Source: Dyella_B sp035503745
Lineage (GTDB): Bacteria > Pseudomonadota > Gammaproteobacteria > Xanthomonadales > Rhodanobacteraceae
Assembly: GCF_035503745.1 (NCBI RefSeq)
Contig: NZ_DATJTC010000011.1
Span: 261,587 to 325,586 of the forward strand
Reading direction: 5' to 3'
Length of the DNA stretch: 64,000 bases
A model generated the notes under the pieces. The model saw only the letters and a program-made list of their open reading frames with translations. It did not search any database and was not told where the DNA came from. Below, one piece after another: positions 1-7,493 of the stretch; position 1 is the stretch's first letter, and the number at the start of each line of letters is the position of its first letter. The translations under genes were made by a program, and so were the position numbers.

Positions 1-82
1 GCCGGCATAACGCAGCAGACGGCGAAATGAGGGAAGATGAACCATGGCCACGCCATCGAGAAAGCCCGGCGCAGTATAAGAG

Positions 83-178
83 CCTGTCTACGATCTCTGC
101 GTGGCCTTCATGGTGCCTCAAGACCGCTCAGACACCATCCGCAAGGCCAGTGCGGGCCACGCAGAGATCGTAGACGGG
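83..178. repeat. Long imperfect inverted repeat (96 bp)
   Basis: Positions 86-106 are the exact reverse complement of 155-175 (21 bp). With one G-T pair the match extends to 83-106 against 155-178. A shorter nested pair, ATGGTG at 110-115 and CACCAT at 133-138, sits inside the loop. The element ends about 84 bp before the likely hslO start. It looks like a REP/MITE-type palindromic element or a large RNA hairpin. No transposase or target duplication is visible, so its class is unknown. Confidence 0.7.
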
Positions 179-261
179 CGCTAACGGCGGTGGCCTTGGG
201 CTATTGTGCGCAGCATGGCCCGTCCCCATCTTGCGCCATCAGGTTTGACGAGGTAGTCGAA

Positions 262-1155
262 GTGGAAACCGTGCTAGTGGAAGATGTGCTGCATCGCTTT
301 TTGCTTGAACGCGCCGGCGTGCGCGGCGTGATCGTGCGCCTGGGGCCGGCCTGGCGCGAAGTGGCGGGCCGTGCCCCCTACCCTGCGCCGCTGCGCGAGC
401 TGCTGGGACAATCGCTGGCGGCCAGCGCTTTGCTGACCGGCAACATCAAGCTCGATGGCGCGCTTTCCATCGAACTGAAAAGCACCGGCGCGCTGCGCTT
501 GCTGTTTGCCGAATGCTCCGACACCGGCCGCCTGCGCGGCCTGGCGCGCTGGCAGGATCCGCTGCCCGAAACGCTGGCGCTGGGCGATCTGCCCGGCGCC
601 ATCATGGCCATCACCATCGGCCACGCCGAACGCGGACAGCGCTACCAGGGCCTGGTCGACCTGCGTCATCCGGAGCTGGCCGGTGCGCTGGAAAATTATT
701 TTCAGCAATCGGAGCAATTGCCGGCGCGCATCGTGCTTGCGGCGGACGGCGAAAGTGCCGTAGGCCTGATGCTGCAAAAGCTGCCCGGCGAAGGCGGCCG
801 CGACGCCGTGCACGACGAGGATGCCTGGCCGCGCATCGAGCACCTCACCGCCACCCTGGGTCGCGACGAACTGCTGGCCACGCCGCCGGAGCAGCTGCTT
901 TATCGTCTTTATCACGAAGAAACGGTGCGCCTGTTCAAGCCGCGCCCGTTGGCATTTGGCTGCAGTTGTTCGCGCGAGCGCGTGGTGGCGATGCTGCGCT
1001 CCCTGGGTCGCGACGAGGTCGAGGCCACGCTGCAAGCGCATCACGGCACGATCGAGGTCACGTGCGAATTCTGCGCGCGCGCCTACCACTTCGACCGGGT
1101 GGATGCGGAGCATTTTCTCAGCGGCAACACGGCATCGTCCTCGACGGTGCAGTGA
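262..1155 (+). CDS. hslO: Hsp33 redox-regulated chaperonin
   Basis: A cytoplasmic holdase chaperone switched on by oxidation. The reading frame is open from 37, but conserved Hsp33 sequence begins only near 262. A GTG there has GAGG at 250-253, 8 bases upstream, so I place the start at 262 and expect 297 residues, the normal family size. The C-terminal zinc and redox switch is intact: Cys234-x-Cys236 and Cys268-x-x-Cys271, in FGCSCSRERV and VTCEFCARAYHF. The N-terminal half carries the usual core, including LLTGNIKLDG. The gene stands alone, convergent with the c-di-GMP protein downstream. The upstream part of the open frame crosses the inverted repeat at 83-178 and is unlikely to be translated. 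Confidence 0.93.
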   Translation: METVLVEDVLHRFLLERAGVRGVIVRLGPAWREVAGRAPYPAPLRELLGQSLAASALLTGNIKLDGALSIELKSTGALRLLFAECSDTGRLRGLARWQDPLPETLALGDLPGAIMAITIGHAERGQRYQGLVDLRHPELAGALENYFQQSEQLPARIVLAADGESAVGLMLQKLPGEGGRDAVHDEDAWPRIEHLTATLGRDELLATPPEQLLYRLYHEETVRLFKPRPLAFGCSCSRERVVAMLRSLGRDEVEATLQAHHGTIEVTCEFCARAYHFDRVDAEHFLSGNTASSSTVQ

Positions 1156-1214
1156 GCCGAGGGCGGTTCACGCGCTTGGCGTAACAGGCTCTGGCGTGAA
1201 CGGATCAAGGGCGG

Positions 1215-4106
1215 TCAGCCGACCGCCTTGCTGACCGTGCCCAGCCACGCTTCCGCCGGCTGGGGCCTGGCAAACAGAAAGCCCTGGCCGAAACGGCAGC
1301 CGATATGCCTCAGCGCCTGCCGCTGCGCTTCGTCCTCGATGCCTTCGGCGATCACCTGCATTTGCAGCGAATCGGCAAGCACCTGGATGGCACGCACCAC
1401 CGGCACGCTATGGCTGTTGGCGTTGGCAAGTTCGGTGATGAAAGAACGGTCGATCTTCAGCGTTTCGATCGGATACTGGTGCAGATAGCTCAACGACGAG
1501 TAGCCGGTGCCGAAATCGTCCAGTGCGATGCCCACGCCGTGCTGGCGCAGGTTGTCCAGCATGCGTTTGACGTGCGCGGGGTTTTCCAGCAGCGTGCGTT
1601 CGGTCACTTCGATGCGCAGCGAGCGCGGATGGACGCGATGCGCACGCAGCAGGTTGAGCAGGCGATCGTCCAGATCGGGCATGCGGAAGTGGCGGCCGGA
1701 CACGTTCAGGCTGACAAACCCCTCGTTCCCCGCCAGCATGCCCGCCTGCGAGGCGACCTGTTCGAAAATCTGCCAGTCGATACTTTCGGCGCTGCCGTTT
1801 TCTTCGGCCACGGCGAGGAAATCGCCGGGGCAGAGCAGGCCGCGATCCGGGTGGCGCCAGCGCAGCAGCGCTTCGTAGCCGACAGTACGCCCGTCTTCCA
1901 GCGCCACGATCGGCTGATAGAACGGCACGAACTCGTTGCGGCTGAGCGCGCGGCGCAGGTCGCCTTCCATCTCCAGCAGCGACAGCACTTCGCGGCGCAG
2001 ACGGTCGTCGAACATCGCGGCGCGATGGCGGCCTTCGTCCTTGGCGCGATACATGGCGGCATCGGCATCGCGCAAAAGTTCTTCGGGCTGCTGGTAGTGC
2101 GGGCCGGGCAGGGCGATGCCGATCGAGGCGGAGGTGAAGATTTCCTTCACGCCCAGGCGGAACGGCACGTGCAGCTCGGCGATGATGCGTTCGGCCACCA
2201 CCAGCGCCTTGCCCGCGTCGCTGATGCCTTCCAGCAGCACGGCGAATTCGTCGCCGCCCAGGCGCGCGACCAGGTCGCGTGTCTTCAGGCACGCACGGAT
2301 GCGGCTGCCGGCCTGGAACAGCAGGTCGTCGCCGATCAGGTGGCCGACCGAATCGTTGATCACCTTGAAGCGGTCCAGGTCGATGAACAGCACCGCGAAC
2401 AGCTTGTTCGGATCGGCATGGTAGCCCTGCAGGGCCTGGCCCAGCCGCTGCAGCAGCAGCGTACGGTTGGGCAGGCCGGTGAGCGAGTCGTGCAGGGTTT
2501 CGTACATCAGCCGGCGCTCGACGCGTTCGCGTTCGGCGATCTGTTCGCGCAGGTCGCGATTGGCCAGCGCCAGCGCACGGGTGCGCTCGGTGACGCGGCG
2601 CTCCAGGTTTACGTAGGCCTGCTTGAGCGATTCGCTGGTCTGCTTGCGCTGCAGCGCATTGGCGATATGGTAGCTGACGAACGTGAGCAGTTCCTGGTCG
2701 CGCGCGTCATACATGTGCTTGGGTGAATAGCTTTGCACGGCGAGCACGCCCATCACGCGGTCGTCCCACACCAGCGGGACGCCCAGCCAGCAGATCGAGG
2801 GTGTACCGCCTTCCACGCAATCGCCTTGGGCGGCTAGCCGCTCGAACGTCTGGCGATCGGCCAGCAGCGGTTTGCCGTGCTTGAGCACGTATTCGGTGGC
2901 GCCGTTGCCGATCGGACGCGGCTTGCGCGTATCGATTTCGTCCACCGAGTAGGGAAAGGTGATGTTCTGGCTGCTTTCGTCGAGCAGGGCGATGTAGAAA
3001 TTGCGCGCGTAGATCAGGCCGCCCACGACGCGATGCACCGCCGCGTAGAAGTTTTGCTGGCTTTCCGGCGCGCTGGCCAGTTCCGCGATGCGAAACAACG
3101 CCGATTGCAGGCGCTCGCCACGCTGGCGCTGCAGCACTTGCTGGCGCAGTACGCGATTGGTGGCGCGTAGCGCGGCGGTACGGTCGGCGACGCGACGCTC
3201 CAGTTCGGCGTGCGCCTCGCGCCGCTCCAGCGCCGTTTGCATGTGTTGCGCGACGTAGTTGAGCAGTTCGCGATCGTGTCGCGTGTAATGCGTATCGTTG
3301 CGATAGCTTTGCACGGCGATGCCGCCGACCACCTGGTTGCCGCGCATCAGCGGCACGCCCAGCCAATGTTCGCAGGCCGGACCCACCAGGGCGAAATGCC
3401 CTTCCAGCTGGCGCGAAAGCTCTTCCACCGAACCCATCAGCGGCTGGCCGCTCTGCAGCAGGTTCCAGGTCAGGCTGTGGCGCATGTCCTGCAACGGGTA
3501 GCTTTCGTCCGGCGATGGCGGCTTTTGATCGGCGGTGTCGACGTAGTACGGAAAGCGCACGCTGTCGGTGGCCGAGTCGTAGAGGAAAATGTAGAAGTTT
3601 TCCGCGTACATCAGCATGCCCACGATGCCGTGCAGGGACTGCATCATCTCGGTCATGTTGTGGGCGGTGCCGGCCAGCTCGGCGATGGCGTACAGGGCGC
3701 GTTGCAGGCGCTCGGCCATGGCCAGGCGGGAAATGGCTTCGTAGAGGCGGCCGGTCTCGCTCAGCTGGCGCAGGCGGGTGCCGGCCAGCCGGCCCAGCCA
3801 GGTGAGTTCGGCGACCACCGTTTCGGTGAGTTCGGCCGGGTCGGTGACCAGCGCCAGCGCCTGCAGGCTCTGCGGATCCTTGGCCAGGCTCAGCCGGCCG
3901 GGTACGGCCAGCTGGTCGTCCACCTCCGGCGGCAGCCAGTGCAGCTCCCCGCGCACCCCCAGGTGGACCAGGGCCGCTTCGCAGGTTTCAAGCACGCTGC
4001 CGGCATCCACGGCCCGGAATAACCGTTCCATGGTCTCGCGCAGGGCGGCCGGTACCGACCGGCTGGGCTCTGGGAGGAATTTGCGGCCGTCAGGCGCTGA
4101 ACTCAT
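1215..4106 (-). CDS. GAF-GAF-GGDEF-EAL cyclic-di-GMP enzyme
   Basis: A predicted cytoplasmic protein of 963 residues that makes or breaks down cyclic di-GMP. Two GAF-like sensory domains lie at roughly 130-300 and 330-490. Both contain the same kind of WLGVPL ... G-[IV]-[AL]-AVQSY core, which suggests an internal duplication, and each is followed by a short coiled segment (ERR.ADRTAAL, ERR.TERTRAL). A GGDEF domain follows with an intact LGGDEF signature near residue 617. The EAL domain is also intact, with YEALLRW near 744, EVTERT, DDFGTGYSSL and KIDRSF. No membrane segment is seen, so it probably senses a cytoplasmic ligand. Catalytic residues look intact in both output domains, and the net activity cannot be told from sequence. 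It is monocistronic and convergent with hslO. Confidence 0.92.
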   Translation of the reverse strand: MSSAPDGRKFLPEPSRSVPAALRETMERLFRAVDAGSVLETCEAALVHLGVRGELHWLPPEVDDQLAVPGRLSLAKDPQSLQALALVTDPAELTETVVAELTWLGRLAGTRLRQLSETGRLYEAISRLAMAERLQRALYAIAELAGTAHNMTEMMQSLHGIVGMLMYAENFYIFLYDSATDSVRFPYYVDTADQKPPSPDESYPLQDMRHSLTWNLLQSGQPLMGSVEELSRQLEGHFALVGPACEHWLGVPLMRGNQVVGGIAVQSYRNDTHYTRHDRELLNYVAQHMQTALERREAHAELERRVADRTAALRATNRVLRQQVLQRQRGERLQSALFRIAELASAPESQQNFYAAVHRVVGGLIYARNFYIALLDESSQNITFPYSVDEIDTRKPRPIGNGATEYVLKHGKPLLADRQTFERLAAQGDCVEGGTPSICWLGVPLVWDDRVMGVLAVQSYSPKHMYDARDQELLTFVSYHIANALQRKQTSESLKQAYVNLERRVTERTRALALANRDLREQIAERERVERRLMYETLHDSLTGLPNRTLLLQRLGQALQGYHADPNKLFAVLFIDLDRFKVINDSVGHLIGDDLLFQAGSRIRACLKTRDLVARLGGDEFAVLLEGISDAGKALVVAERIIAELHVPFRLGVKEIFTSASIGIALPGPHYQQPEELLRDADAAMYRAKDEGRHRAAMFDDRLRREVLSLLEMEGDLRRALSRNEFVPFYQPIVALEDGRTVGYEALLRWRHPDRGLLCPGDFLAVAEENGSAESIDWQIFEQVASQAGMLAGNEGFVSLNVSGRHFRMPDLDDRLLNLLRAHRVHPRSLRIEVTERTLLENPAHVKRMLDNLRQHGVGIALDDFGTGYSSLSYLHQYPIETLKIDRSFITELANANSHSVPVVRAIQVLADSLQMQVIAEGIEDEAQRQALRHIGCRFGQGFLFARPQPAEAWLGTVSKAVG

Positions 4107-4394
4107 CGTGATCGGGCAGGTCCGTTCGCTAAACGTTAGGTGACTATATCGCGTGACGATCCCGTCATGTCGCCCTTACAAACTGTTAGCAAAAGGGCGG
4201 CGGGACAGGTTCCAAGGGCAAGCATCCTCCATGCCAGCAAGTGCTTGTTCGGGGCGGCTTTTTTGGAGACTGTGCCACAGAAGCGAGGATGTAAGCGGGG
4301 TGTTAGTAAAAAGTAAAATGAGGTACACTGGTCTCGGGAGTCCGTCCCTCCTTTGAGGGTCGGGTGTGGTCTGTCACGTCGCCGTCGAATTTTC

Positions 4395-5273
4395 ATGCGC
4401 CGCTTGTTGCTGACATTGCCGCTGATGTTCGTGCCGCTGCTTGCGGCAGGGCAGACCGTGGGCGGCGATCAGGTCAGCAACCCGGCGTGGCTGCAGCAGA
4501 CGCCATTGCAGCAACAGCACCCCATGCAAGGCTCGTTGCTGCCGCAGTCGCAAACTTCTTCGACGGCCGGAGCGCAGGACGGGAATGCCGCATCGTTCCT
4601 GTCGGTCAATCCGCTTGCCGGCGGCACGGTCAACGCGGGCAGCGTGCAATACGGCATCACGCCGAATGTATCGGCGCAGGCCGGTGTGACGCAGCGCTCG
4701 TGGGCGACCCAGCCGCGCATCATCGGCAGCGAAGTGGGCGCCACTTATTACGCCGGCCGCTACAGCCTTGGCCTGAGCGTCGCGCAAGACCAGGTGCCCA
4801 CCGCCACGCCACTGCCGCGCGTGTTGCCGGGTGCGGTGACGGGCGTCAACGGTCTTTCGGATTTCGACAGCAGCACGCAGGTCAACGCGCGTGGCCGCCT
4901 GGCCCTGTCCGGTGACAGCGGCGTGCTGGTGGGTGCCAGCGTGGGACGCATCCGGCTACTGCCGGGCAACCTGATGGGCCTCAATGCGCTGGATCAAAAA
5001 GCGCTGAGCTTCGGCGTCGAACATGGCCCGATCACCGGCAGCATCATCGGCCGCACCATGCAGCCGGAGCCGGGCATACCCAATAGCAATTATGTCGATC
5101 GCCGCTGGAACAGCATCGACCTGGGCGTGACGTGGCATTTGCCGTGGCAGGGGTCGTTGAGCTTCGGCGCGCAGAACCTGTGGTCGTCCGGCAACGCCAA
5201 CAACACGCCGGTGGGGCCGCCGGAACCGGATCAGTCGCGCACGCCTTACGTGCAATATCACCAGGATCTTTGA
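4395..5273 (+). CDS. Secreted or outer-membrane protein of unknown function
   Basis: The start at 4395 gives 292 residues opening with a clean Sec signal (MRRLLLTLPLMFVPLLAAGQ). A TTG start 42 bases upstream keeps the frame open but would bury the signal behind an Arg-rich stretch. No good ribosome binding site is visible for either. After the signal comes a Gln/Pro/Ser-rich linker. The rest has alternating hydrophobic and polar residues with many Gly, Asn and Ser (for example GRYSLGLSV, SIDLGVTWHLPW, LSFGAQNLW), a pattern typical of outer-membrane beta-strands. It resembles uncharacterised xanthomonad envelope proteins, but I recognise no named family. A terminator follows 20 bp after the stop. 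Confidence 0.7.
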   Translation: MRRLLLTLPLMFVPLLAAGQTVGGDQVSNPAWLQQTPLQQQHPMQGSLLPQSQTSSTAGAQDGNAASFLSVNPLAGGTVNAGSVQYGITPNVSAQAGVTQRSWATQPRIIGSEVGATYYAGRYSLGLSVAQDQVPTATPLPRVLPGAVTGVNGLSDFDSSTQVNARGRLALSGDSGVLVGASVGRIRLLPGNLMGLNALDQKALSFGVEHGPITGSIIGRTMQPEPGIPNSNYVDRRWNSIDLGVTWHLPWQGSLSFGAQNLWSSGNANNTPVGPPEPDQSRTPYVQYHQDL

Positions 5274-5290
5274 GATCGCGCCGCATACAA

Positions 5291-5320
5291 AAAAGCCCTC
5301 GCCGAGCGAGGGTTTTTTCT
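5291..5320. terminator. Bidirectional rho-independent terminator
   Basis: The stem CCCTCGC (5296-5302) pairs with GCGAGGG (5306-5312) around a 3-base loop. There is an A-run before it and a T-run after it, so it can end both the envelope-protein gene on the plus strand and the sigma-factor operon on the minus strand. Confidence 0.9.
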
Positions 5321-5344
5321 TTACCCGATCAAGCGCCGCGAAGC

Positions 5345-6250
5345 TCAGTCCTGCTTGCGAATGCGCAGGTCGCCGCTGAAGGTTTCGATGCTGATTTTGC
5401 CGTCGCCGGATCCGGTCACCGTGTCGAGCGTGGTGCCGGGGCCGTGCTCGGGTTGGTGGGGCGTGCCGAAGTCGGTGCGCAGGTCGCCGCTGAAGGTGCT
5501 GGCGTGTAAGTTGCTCGACAGCGAGGCGGGGAATTGCAACTGCAGATCGCCGCTCATGCTGTCGATGCTGACGTTGCCGCCGGCCGCCAGGGAGCCGGCG
5601 AGCTGCACGTCGCCCGACACGGTGCTGAGGTTGAGTTGCTGCCACGGACCGCCGCCCGCCTGGATGTGGCCCGACACCGTCTGCAGATCCACCATATGGC
5701 CCAGCGACGGGGCCAGGATGTCGCCGCTCACCGTTTGCAGCTTGGCCTCCTTGGCCAGGCCGGAGAAGGCGACGTTGCCGCTGACGGTGATGATGCTGAG
5801 TGCGGGAGTCTGGGCATTGATGCGTACGCGGCCGCTCACCGAATTGACGTTGATGTCGCCGCCGTTGGTGCCGTCCATGCTGATCGGCGCACTCACCACG
5901 TTGATCTTCAGCGACGCCGCGCGCGGCACGCTGATATTGAGCGTGCTGTCGGACATGGATTTGTCGCCGCCCCAGTCGAACCAGCTGCCCTTGCCTTGCG
6001 CCTGCACCCGGATCTGCAGGTTGTCGGCATCGCCCTCGATGGCCAGCGGCTGCGCACCGTTGCCAAGTTGGCCGCCGACGTGCACTTCATTGCGGTCCCA
6101 GGCGGTGATGTTCACCTCGCCTTTGACGTTGTTGATCTCGATGTGCGCCGTCGGCGAGGCAGCATGGGTGAGATCAAGCGGGGTTTGGGCCAAAGCCTGT
6201 CCTCCCCAGGACAGGCAGAGCAACAGCGGCAGGTAGCGGGCGTTTTTCAT
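5345..6250 (-). CDS. DUF4097-family beta-helix-like envelope protein
   Basis: A predicted exported protein of 301 residues. It has a Sec signal (MKNARYLPLLLCLSWGGQ...ALA) and then the repeated beta-strand pattern of the DUF4097 putative-adhesin family. Recurring units such as TVSGDI, TVSGHI, SMSGDLQL and TFSGDLR appear at intervals of about 20-25 residues. The biochemical role is unknown. Family members often sit next to ECF sigma factors and their anti-sigma proteins, as here: it is the third gene of an operon with the two genes upstream, 22 bp after the anti-sigma-like gene. It may report or buffer the envelope signal, or be the main regulon target; this is inference. Confidence 0.85.
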   Translation of the reverse strand: MKNARYLPLLLCLSWGGQALAQTPLDLTHAASPTAHIEINNVKGEVNITAWDRNEVHVGGQLGNGAQPLAIEGDADNLQIRVQAQGKGSWFDWGGDKSMSDSTLNISVPRAASLKINVVSAPISMDGTNGGDINVNSVSGRVRINAQTPALSIITVSGNVAFSGLAKEAKLQTVSGDILAPSLGHMVDLQTVSGHIQAGGGPWQQLNLSTVSGDVQLAGSLAAGGNVSIDSMSGDLQLQFPASLSSNLHASTFSGDLRTDFGTPHQPEHGPGTTLDTVTGSGDGKISIETFSGDLRIRKQD

Positions 6251-6272
6251 AGTTATAGGTGTCCTGACGGCC

Positions 6273-6728
6273 TCAGCCGGCTTGTTTCTCTAGCTCGCGC
6301 AGACGAGCCTGTTGAGCATCGGTCCGCTGCAGCAAACGCTGCAGGGCCGGTGAATCGGGAGCTTGCTCGATAGCCTGTTGCAGTTCCATGCGCGCGGCAC
6401 CCAGTTCGATCGCCGCACTGGCGAGGCGCGGGTCGCTGGGTTTCCAGTTCTGCACCTGGGCCGTCAGCGGCGCGCCTGGCGCCATCTGCGGCAAGGTCCG
6501 CATGTGCCACGCCACGCCGCCGGCCAGCACGGCTACCGCGGCCAATCCCGCGGCCATCGCCCAGAGGCGGGGACGGCGTGCGGGCCTGACCGGCGTCGGC
6601 GCGGCGATGTCGGCCGGTGCGTCGTTTTCGTCCAGCGCAGCATCGATGCGTGCCCAAAGATCGTTGCGTGGGGCAACGGGCTGATTGAGTTCGCGCATCT
6701 GGCGTAGCCATTCGAATTCGTTCATCAC
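6273..6728 (-). CDS. Membrane anti-sigma factor-like protein
   Basis: A 151-residue protein with a short cytoplasmic N-terminus (EFEWLRQMRELNQPVAPRND), one transmembrane helix around residues 55-72 (LWAMAAGLAAVAVLAGGVAW) and a periplasmic Ala/Gln-rich tail likely to form helices. The layout, and the start codon overlapping the stop of the ECF sigma factor (ATGA), support an anti-sigma role: holding the sigma factor at the membrane until an envelope signal arrives. It lacks an obvious zinc-binding HxxxCxxC motif, so it is not a classic ZAS-type anti-sigma. The function is inferred from context and topology. Confidence 0.7.
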   Translation of the reverse strand: MMNEFEWLRQMRELNQPVAPRNDLWARIDAALDENDAPADIAAPTPVRPARRPRLWAMAAGLAAVAVLAGGVAWHMRTLPQMAPGAPLTAQVQNWKPSDPRLASAAIELGAARMELQQAIEQAPDSPALQRLLQRTDAQQARLRELEKQAG

Positions 6729-7270
6729 ACTTCTCCAAGAGCCTTGCGCAACAAGCCGCGTGCACGGTGCAACTGCGCCTTGGATGACCCTACCGCCATC
6801 TCCAGTTCGCTGGCGATTTCCTCGTGGCGCCAGCCTTCCACGTCGTGCAGCACCAGTACCGCGCGCGCCCGTGGCGGGAGCTTGCCGATCGCGCGTTCCA
6901 ACTCGTCGCGCTCGGCGGCGCAGAACGGCGTTTGGCCATGCTCGGGAACGCTGTCCTCATCGACATAGCCGACCGGGTCGGCGTTGCGCGCGCGGATGTC
7001 CATCAATGCCACGTTCACCGCCAGCCGGTACAGCCATGTGCCGAAGGAACTTTGCTCGCGGAAGCTGTCCAGCTTCTGCCACGCGCGGACGAAGGCGTCC
7101 TGGGTAAGGTCTTCGGCCCGCGCATGATCGTAGCCGGACAGCCGCAGCATGGCGCCATGGATGCGGCTTGCATGCAGGCGGTACAGGCGTTGAAAGGCCT
7201 GACGGTCGCCTGCCGCGGCCGCGCGCACGTCATCGGTATCGTTGTGTCCCGCAGCGAGTGCAGGTGGCAT
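6725..7270 (-). CDS. ECF-type RNA polymerase sigma factor
   Basis: A sigma70-family factor of 181 residues. Region 2 is seen in LYRLHASRIHGAMLRLSGY, DLTQDAFVRAWQKL and FGTWLYRLAVNVALMDIR. Region 4 is seen in LPPRARAVLVLHDVEGW, HEEIASELEMAVGSSKAQL and HRARGLLRKAL. I chose the ATG at 7270, which has GGAAG just upstream. Another ATG at 7303 lacks a binding site, and the frame stays open to 7393 into repeat DNA. It heads an operon sigma - anti-sigma - DUF4097. Such operons usually autoregulate, but I could not identify an ECF promoter with confidence because the upstream DNA is the palindromic repeat. Confidence 0.9.
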   Translation of the reverse strand: MPPALAAGHNDTDDVRAAAAGDRQAFQRLYRLHASRIHGAMLRLSGYDHARAEDLTQDAFVRAWQKLDSFREQSSFGTWLYRLAVNVALMDIRARNADPVGYVDEDSVPEHGQTPFCAAERDELERAIGKLPPRARAVLVLHDVEGWRHEEIASELEMAVGSSKAQLHRARGLLRKALGEV

Positions 7271-7349
7271 GGCGCTTCCGTTGGCGATGCTGGCAGCAAT
7301 CATCTTGCCAGTTTGGATGCGGCTCAAGGCGTTTAGGTTTAGAGGTTTA

Positions 7350-7493
7350 CTCCTTCTCCCCCGCGGGGGGAGAAGGCCGGGATGAGGGGGCAATCTTGGG
7401 AGGGCGCGGACTCGAAGCCGGCCCTTTTGAGGCTCCCCCGCAAGATGGCCCCTGGTCTCCCTCCTTTCCCTCGGAGGGAGGCCAGGGAGGGCA
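7350..7493. repeat. GC-rich palindromic repeat (REP-like), copy 1
   Basis: A perfect 11-bp stem (7352-7362 with 7366-7376, pyrimidine-rich left arm ending in five C) with a 3-base loop, followed by GGCCGGGATGAGGGGG. A second, looser version (CTCCCTCC...GGAGGGAGGCC) lies near 7459-7480. The same CTCCC...GGGAG plus G-rich tail recurs at 40923 and 56206. It fills the gap between pckG and the sigma operon and is probably a dispersed intergenic element of this genome. Confidence 0.7.

Noticed and set aside
37..261. N-terminal extension of the hslO frame
   Set aside because: It crosses a 96-bp inverted repeat, is Arg/His-rich and lies before conserved Hsp33 sequence; the GTG at 262 has a binding site.
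4136..4396. 86-codon minus-strand frame between the c-di-GMP gene and the secreted-protein gene
   Set aside because: It has no binding site or family resemblance, and it overlaps the region needed for two promoters.
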